Part shown: positions 60,883-64,000 of the stretch, piece by piece | Layout of the letters: each line of letters opens with the position of its first letter | Numbering within the stretch: position 1 is the stretch's first letter | Origin: Chrysogorgia sp. JL179-B06 | Taxonomy: Eukaryota; Cnidaria; Anthozoa; Scleralcyonacea; Chrysogorgiidae | Length of the DNA stretch: 64,000 nucleotides | Direction of reading: 5' to 3' | Assembly (NCBI GenBank): GCA_035772405.1 | Contig: JAYKKM010000005.1 | Location: forward strand, 1 to 64,000 | Program-made: the position numbers and the translations under genes | Notes under the pieces: generated by a model | What the model was told of the DNA's origin: nothing | The model's database searches: none | The model's input: the letters and a program-made list of their open reading frames with translations, nothing else

Positions 60883-62052
60883 CAAGTGTTGTGTTTCGTT
60901 TTGTATAACACTGGTGTTCAGTGTGACGAACGGAAGTAATTTGTGTTGGCAATAATCCCTCGCATTTCGTGTGTGTTTGTAACCAATATTTCAATAATTT
61001 TGTTTCATGATTTGCAAGCGCGGGTATATAGCGAATGTCCTGAAACGTTTACATCTGGTGTTTAATAATTTACTTGGTCGTATGGTTTATTATGAGTTTG
61101 ACTCAACTCGAGTATCCCATTTCGCTGCCGAGTCATGTCTAGAAAGCGACTGACTGTCGAAAGAGTCTTAGACGACATCGAACGAGTGATCCACACCTTA
61201 TATTGACACGATTACAGTATATATTATTTATGTTGAGATGCCGAGCGGTGTTACGCGGGCAGAAAACGAACGTGATCACAAACCTAGACACGCCAATTTA
61301 TATTATAAACTAGATAAACTGGGATTAATTTGAAGCAACGTCTAAAAATACCATCACGCAATGACAATGTCGCAATCTAATGACAAACCCCCGTAATCTC
61401 TGTCTCGCTCGTCGCAAAAGGTCGATGAACGCTATCCATATACATTAAAGATTATCGAAGGCCATTGGCGAACTTGCTTACGAATTGCGCGAAAAAGCCA
61501 GCATTCCACTGAGTCGACGTTTCAAAGCAATTTGGGCGACCAAATAAACATTGTCGGACATTTATTCGGGCCCGGAAGCGTCTAAACGTTTTTTACGCCC
61601 ACGATAACCATTGCGATGTAAGCATGGGGTGACTCAAATTAATAACAAGAACCGCGCTTATAAAAGCTCGATGGTAATACAGAGCCAATACTTTACTTAC
61701 AGTGTTTCAAAAGAAGGATAAAGGCGGTAACGCGAATGCGAAATCGTACTGATTTTAGAGCAAAATATGCTGCTATGTTTGGATGCATACATAAATGAAC
61801 ACAGACACAGTTTAACGTTTGTAACAATATATTTGTAAAGTATAACAATTATTTACACCAATAAATAGTTCTTAAACATATTGTCCAGTTTTTACGTTAT
61901 TTTCCAGTTTGGATCGTTTGACTTTGTATACGTTACCGTCCTCTGTTAGCAAAAGTTTACGTTTCTGTCTTCTATTTTTTTTGCTCTACAGCCGTACAGA
62001 TTTGACATCTAATACTTTACAATTTTTTCGCTTATTGTTCCATGCACACAAA
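60883..62052. other. Non-coding gap between convergent genes
   Basis: Contains a 23-codon frame at 61136-61207 (MSRKRLTVERVLDDIERVI), possibly a remnant. No other gene is supported. Confidence 0.35.
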
Positions 62053-62472
62053 TTAAAATGTTAACCACTTATTATGTTTTTTCTTCGTTTCCCCCGATTT
62101 AGAAATTTTTCGTTTACAAGTCTGTAAATGTTTTAATTTTGCATCTCGTAAGTAAATATTAAAGTTTCTCTCCATCTCTTCCTGTCGCTTAAATAAATTT
62201 TCCAGACTCTCCTCCATATTGAATTCCTTTGGTTCTTCGCTTTGTCGAGGTATACATATTCCTATTTTACTCCACTTTAACCATTTCTGGCGTTCTTCTG
62301 TGTCCATACCATGGACTTGATCGAGATGATTTGCTAACCTTGCTAGATTTGTACTACCACAGCCAAACACAGGACAGTCTCTCCTTGTTCGACCCATCTT
62401 TACCCAACGAATTCCTAACACCAATTGGCTCATTTTTTCTTGTGTTAGATATTTTGTGGCCCGTTTAGGCAC
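62053..62472 (-). CDS. 139-residue protein with a C2H2-like finger, unknown function
   Basis: The frame starts at 62472 (MPKRATKYLTQEKMSQLVLG). A single finger-like motif CPVFGCGSTNLARLANHLDQ followed by VHGM has two Cys and two His in C2H2 spacing. A basic, coiled-coil-prone C-terminal part follows (NLFKRQEEMERNFNIYLRDA, then Lys-rich). The frame is intact. It sits immediately downstream of the truncated polymerase exon and on the same strand, so it may be part of the same element. No family name can be given. Confidence 0.5.
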   Translation of the reverse strand: MPKRATKYLTQEKMSQLVLGIRWVKMGRTRRDCPVFGCGSTNLARLANHLDQVHGMDTEERQKWLKWSKIGICIPRQSEEPKEFNMEESLENLFKRQEEMERNFNIYLRDAKLKHLQTCKRKISKSGETKKKHNKWLTF

Positions 62473-62599
62473 GGGTTGGCCTTATATGGCACTATATGGC
62501 CCGATGGCCCGATTGCTGACCAGGCGTCCTAACCTGAGCAAGCCCGGGCTTGTCACGCTCCGCTATTGTGACGTCACTACAAAAAGCGATTAACTTGCA

Positions 62600-62733
62600 A
62601 AAATAAAGTGCCCGAACATTGATTTCGTCTGAGTATTCTTTTAGTAATTGTGGTACGGTCAGATAGTCAAAGTACGTTTGGACGTCGCTGACCATTTCAA
62701 CTTTCGTCATATTAGGGCGTTGCGCAAACTTGC
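62600..62733 (-). pseudogene. Family-B DNA polymerase, third exon, truncated
   Basis: The acceptor CTTTCAG precedes KFAQRPNMTKVEMVSDVQTY, in phase with the preceding exon (G plus GC gives Gly). The frame stays open, but after about DEINVRALYF it turns into unrelated sequence rich in CCCGGGC and GGCCATATAG, so the palm/thumb region is lost. Probably an insertion or deletion boundary near 62600. Confidence 0.6.
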
Positions 62734-62848
62734 CTGAAAGATATGAAAGAATAATAAGAGTCTGAAAAAATATTCGCCATGGTCGATGCGCAAACCTGTT
62801 ATAACTTGTTGTAGCGGGGTGGGGTGTTTAGAGCGTATCTATACTTAC

Positions 62849-63774
62849 CCCAAAACCAGTTCAGCATCAACTTGGCCAAGGCTCGCATGCCTGGATTGTG
62901 TTCGATTTTGCTTCGATCTAGTTGAATTCCCTCAACTCGTAGATATTCGTCCACATACTGTTGTTTCTGTTCTTCAGTGGTGCAATTCTTTGGGTTGCCA
63001 CTCTACTCTTGTTTGATCTTCAGGAAGGCGTTGACATATTCCTTGAACAGCTCGTCTGACTGCTGGGGGAAATGCCATACTTCGTGCAGTTGCAAGATTC
63101 GGTAACCCTTTTCCAATGCTTTCTCCAACTCCACATTACACCAGGTTCCTTGAATGGCTCTTTCGTTGTCGGAATGGGTACAAGAGGTCTGGTTACACGT
63201 ATCTACACACAGTTTGCAGAGGGGAACATCAATTTACCCAGAGTACGATAGGGCAGGACAGGATGGAAAAGACCTTGAGGTGGAAGTACCGTGCATTTGA
63301 TCATTCCAAAGTAGGTTGAAATATCTTCGTCAAAATTATCGGTAATGATGCGTGGGTGACCGACGATTGTCCGCGTCATCTTGTTACACCAAGGATAGAG
63401 GCTGGTAAAATCGACGTTTCTGTAAGAAATGACACCGTTAGATTCACTCTTAGATTTATTTTTTGCCGCACTATCATCGTACCTTATTTTTTCACCATCT
63501 TTACATTCGTGAAACAGTTTTGCAGCGTTAGTTCGTCCACCAAAGAAAGCATCACGAGGCTCCAAAGGATCAACCATGTCGTAGTTATTGAAGTGCCGCT
63601 TCATGTCTTCATCGCGTTCCAATTCTCGCTTAATGTCACATTCCCATACTTCGACCACGTTGAAACCATGGTCTTTGAGATAGCTGATCTTTTCCACTGT
63701 GGCTTGATATAGATCCTGCACGGTTTTACCAGTTACGGTATTCACGGTATCCCGAGCATAGCAGTTCAAACACC
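62849..63774 (-). pseudogene. Family-B DNA polymerase (protein-primed type), main exon, damaged
   Basis: The acceptor TTTTTGCAG lies at 63775 and the donor G|GTAAGTAT at 62848. The exon encodes CLNCYARDTVN, VVEVWECDIKREL, then polymerase motif A NVDFTSLYPWCNK (SLYP intact) and GHPRIITDNF. ISTYFGMIKCTVLPPQGLF, WCNVELEKALEKGYR, LHEVWHFPQQSDELFKEYVN and NPGMRALAKLMLNWFWG follow. This is the DNA_pol_B_2 type found in Polinton/Maverick-like elements, related viruses and linear plasmids, which replicates linear DNA from a protein primer. Two lesions are seen: a one-base loss in a C-run near 63222 and an in-frame TAG near 63023. The gene runs off the window. Confidence 0.8.
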
Positions 63775-63873
63775 CTGCAAAAATAAACAGTGTTTAATAC
63801 TATTTTTTTTTTGCTTCTTCGAGGGCGGCGTATATTCAAGGAAATACTAATGAGAAACTTTGAATATATTTAC

Positions 63874-64000
63874 CGTGCCAGAAGCAGCCATTGATTTCGT
63901 AGACTGTGTTGGTTTCTTCGTGATAACCGTCCAACAAATACTGGCCAACACGTTTTTCACCAACATTGTGAGCGTTGAATGTAGATGTCATTCTTTTCAG
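63874..64000 (-). CDS. Family-B DNA polymerase, upstream exon (partial)
   Basis: The minus strand reads RVGQYLLDGYHEETNTVYEI followed by NGCFWHG and ends in phase 1 at a GTAAATA donor. The next exon completes the codon and continues NCYARDTV. The NGCFWHGC region is conserved in these polymerases, between the exonuclease and motif A. The exon continues beyond the window. Confidence 0.75.

Overview
The window looks like a piece of an AT-rich, transposon-dense invertebrate nuclear genome. The best guess is a cnidarian, probably an anthozoan (coral or anemone). This is inferred from the mix of elements: endonuclease-bearing Penelope-like elements (PLEs), CR1/L2-type LINEs with a 2A-like peptide, Helitron fragments, Harbinger, mariner, TTAA and hAT-type DNA elements, a family-B DNA polymerase element, and a SAMD9/SAMD9L-like gene. 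No single sequence here fixes the species. There is no sign of prokaryotic operons, rRNA genes or CRISPR arrays.

Host gene: one large gene on the plus strand appears to run from about 14.6 to 48.4 kb in six exons (14610-14667, 14898-15171, 15736-16242, 43634-43787, about 44012-44043, 44167-48362). It encodes an AlbA_2/Schlafen-like domain, a SIR2-like region, a STAND-type P-loop NTPase, a helical (TPR-like) middle and the SAMD9-type C-terminus. Every splice junction is phase-compatible. The last exon is a 1,398-codon uninterrupted frame, while exons 2 and 3 hold small frame disruptions. Intron 3 (about 27.4 kb) is packed with nested mobile elements.

Layout: 0-8 kb is mostly non-coding, with mariner-type MITEs, fold-backs and a 150-bp pyrimidine tract. 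8-12.2 kb holds a decayed Helitron helicase (minus) and a decayed CR1/L2-like LINE (plus). 12.2-14.6 kb has fold-back repeats. 14.6-16.2 kb carries the first three SAMD9-like exons. 16.6-19.3 kb is a PLE carrying a precise Harbinger insertion and a LINE tail. 19.3-23.6 kb has two reversed LINE 3' ends, a TATA-hammerhead module and a 20-bp minisatellite. 23.6-28.6 kb is poorly resolved repeat sequence with a mariner MITE. 28.6-35 kb is a PLE cluster (at least four copies, several folded back on themselves) embedded in long (TA)n arrays. 35.2-37.8 kb is a hAT-like element, followed by 1.2 kb of (TA)n. 39-43.6 kb has diverged direct repeats and a 640-bp fold-back. 43.6-48.4 kb holds the rest of the SAMD9-like gene. 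48.5-49 kb is an inverted pair of tRNA-derived SINEs. 50.8-53.7 kb has LINE fragments. 55-58.7 kb holds a PLE terminus, a dispersed repeat with a TTAA MITE, and a Helitron endonuclease. 60-64 kb is a cluster of small coding frames ending in a spliced family-B DNA polymerase gene that runs off the window.

Most interesting: three PLE-type termini share one arrangement, a TATA box 31-34 nt upstream of a hammerhead-ribozyme-like fold. If transcription starts about 30 nt after the TATA box, the RNA would begin at the ribozyme. PLE copies here also recur as inverted duplications, one with two almost identical 671-bp arms.
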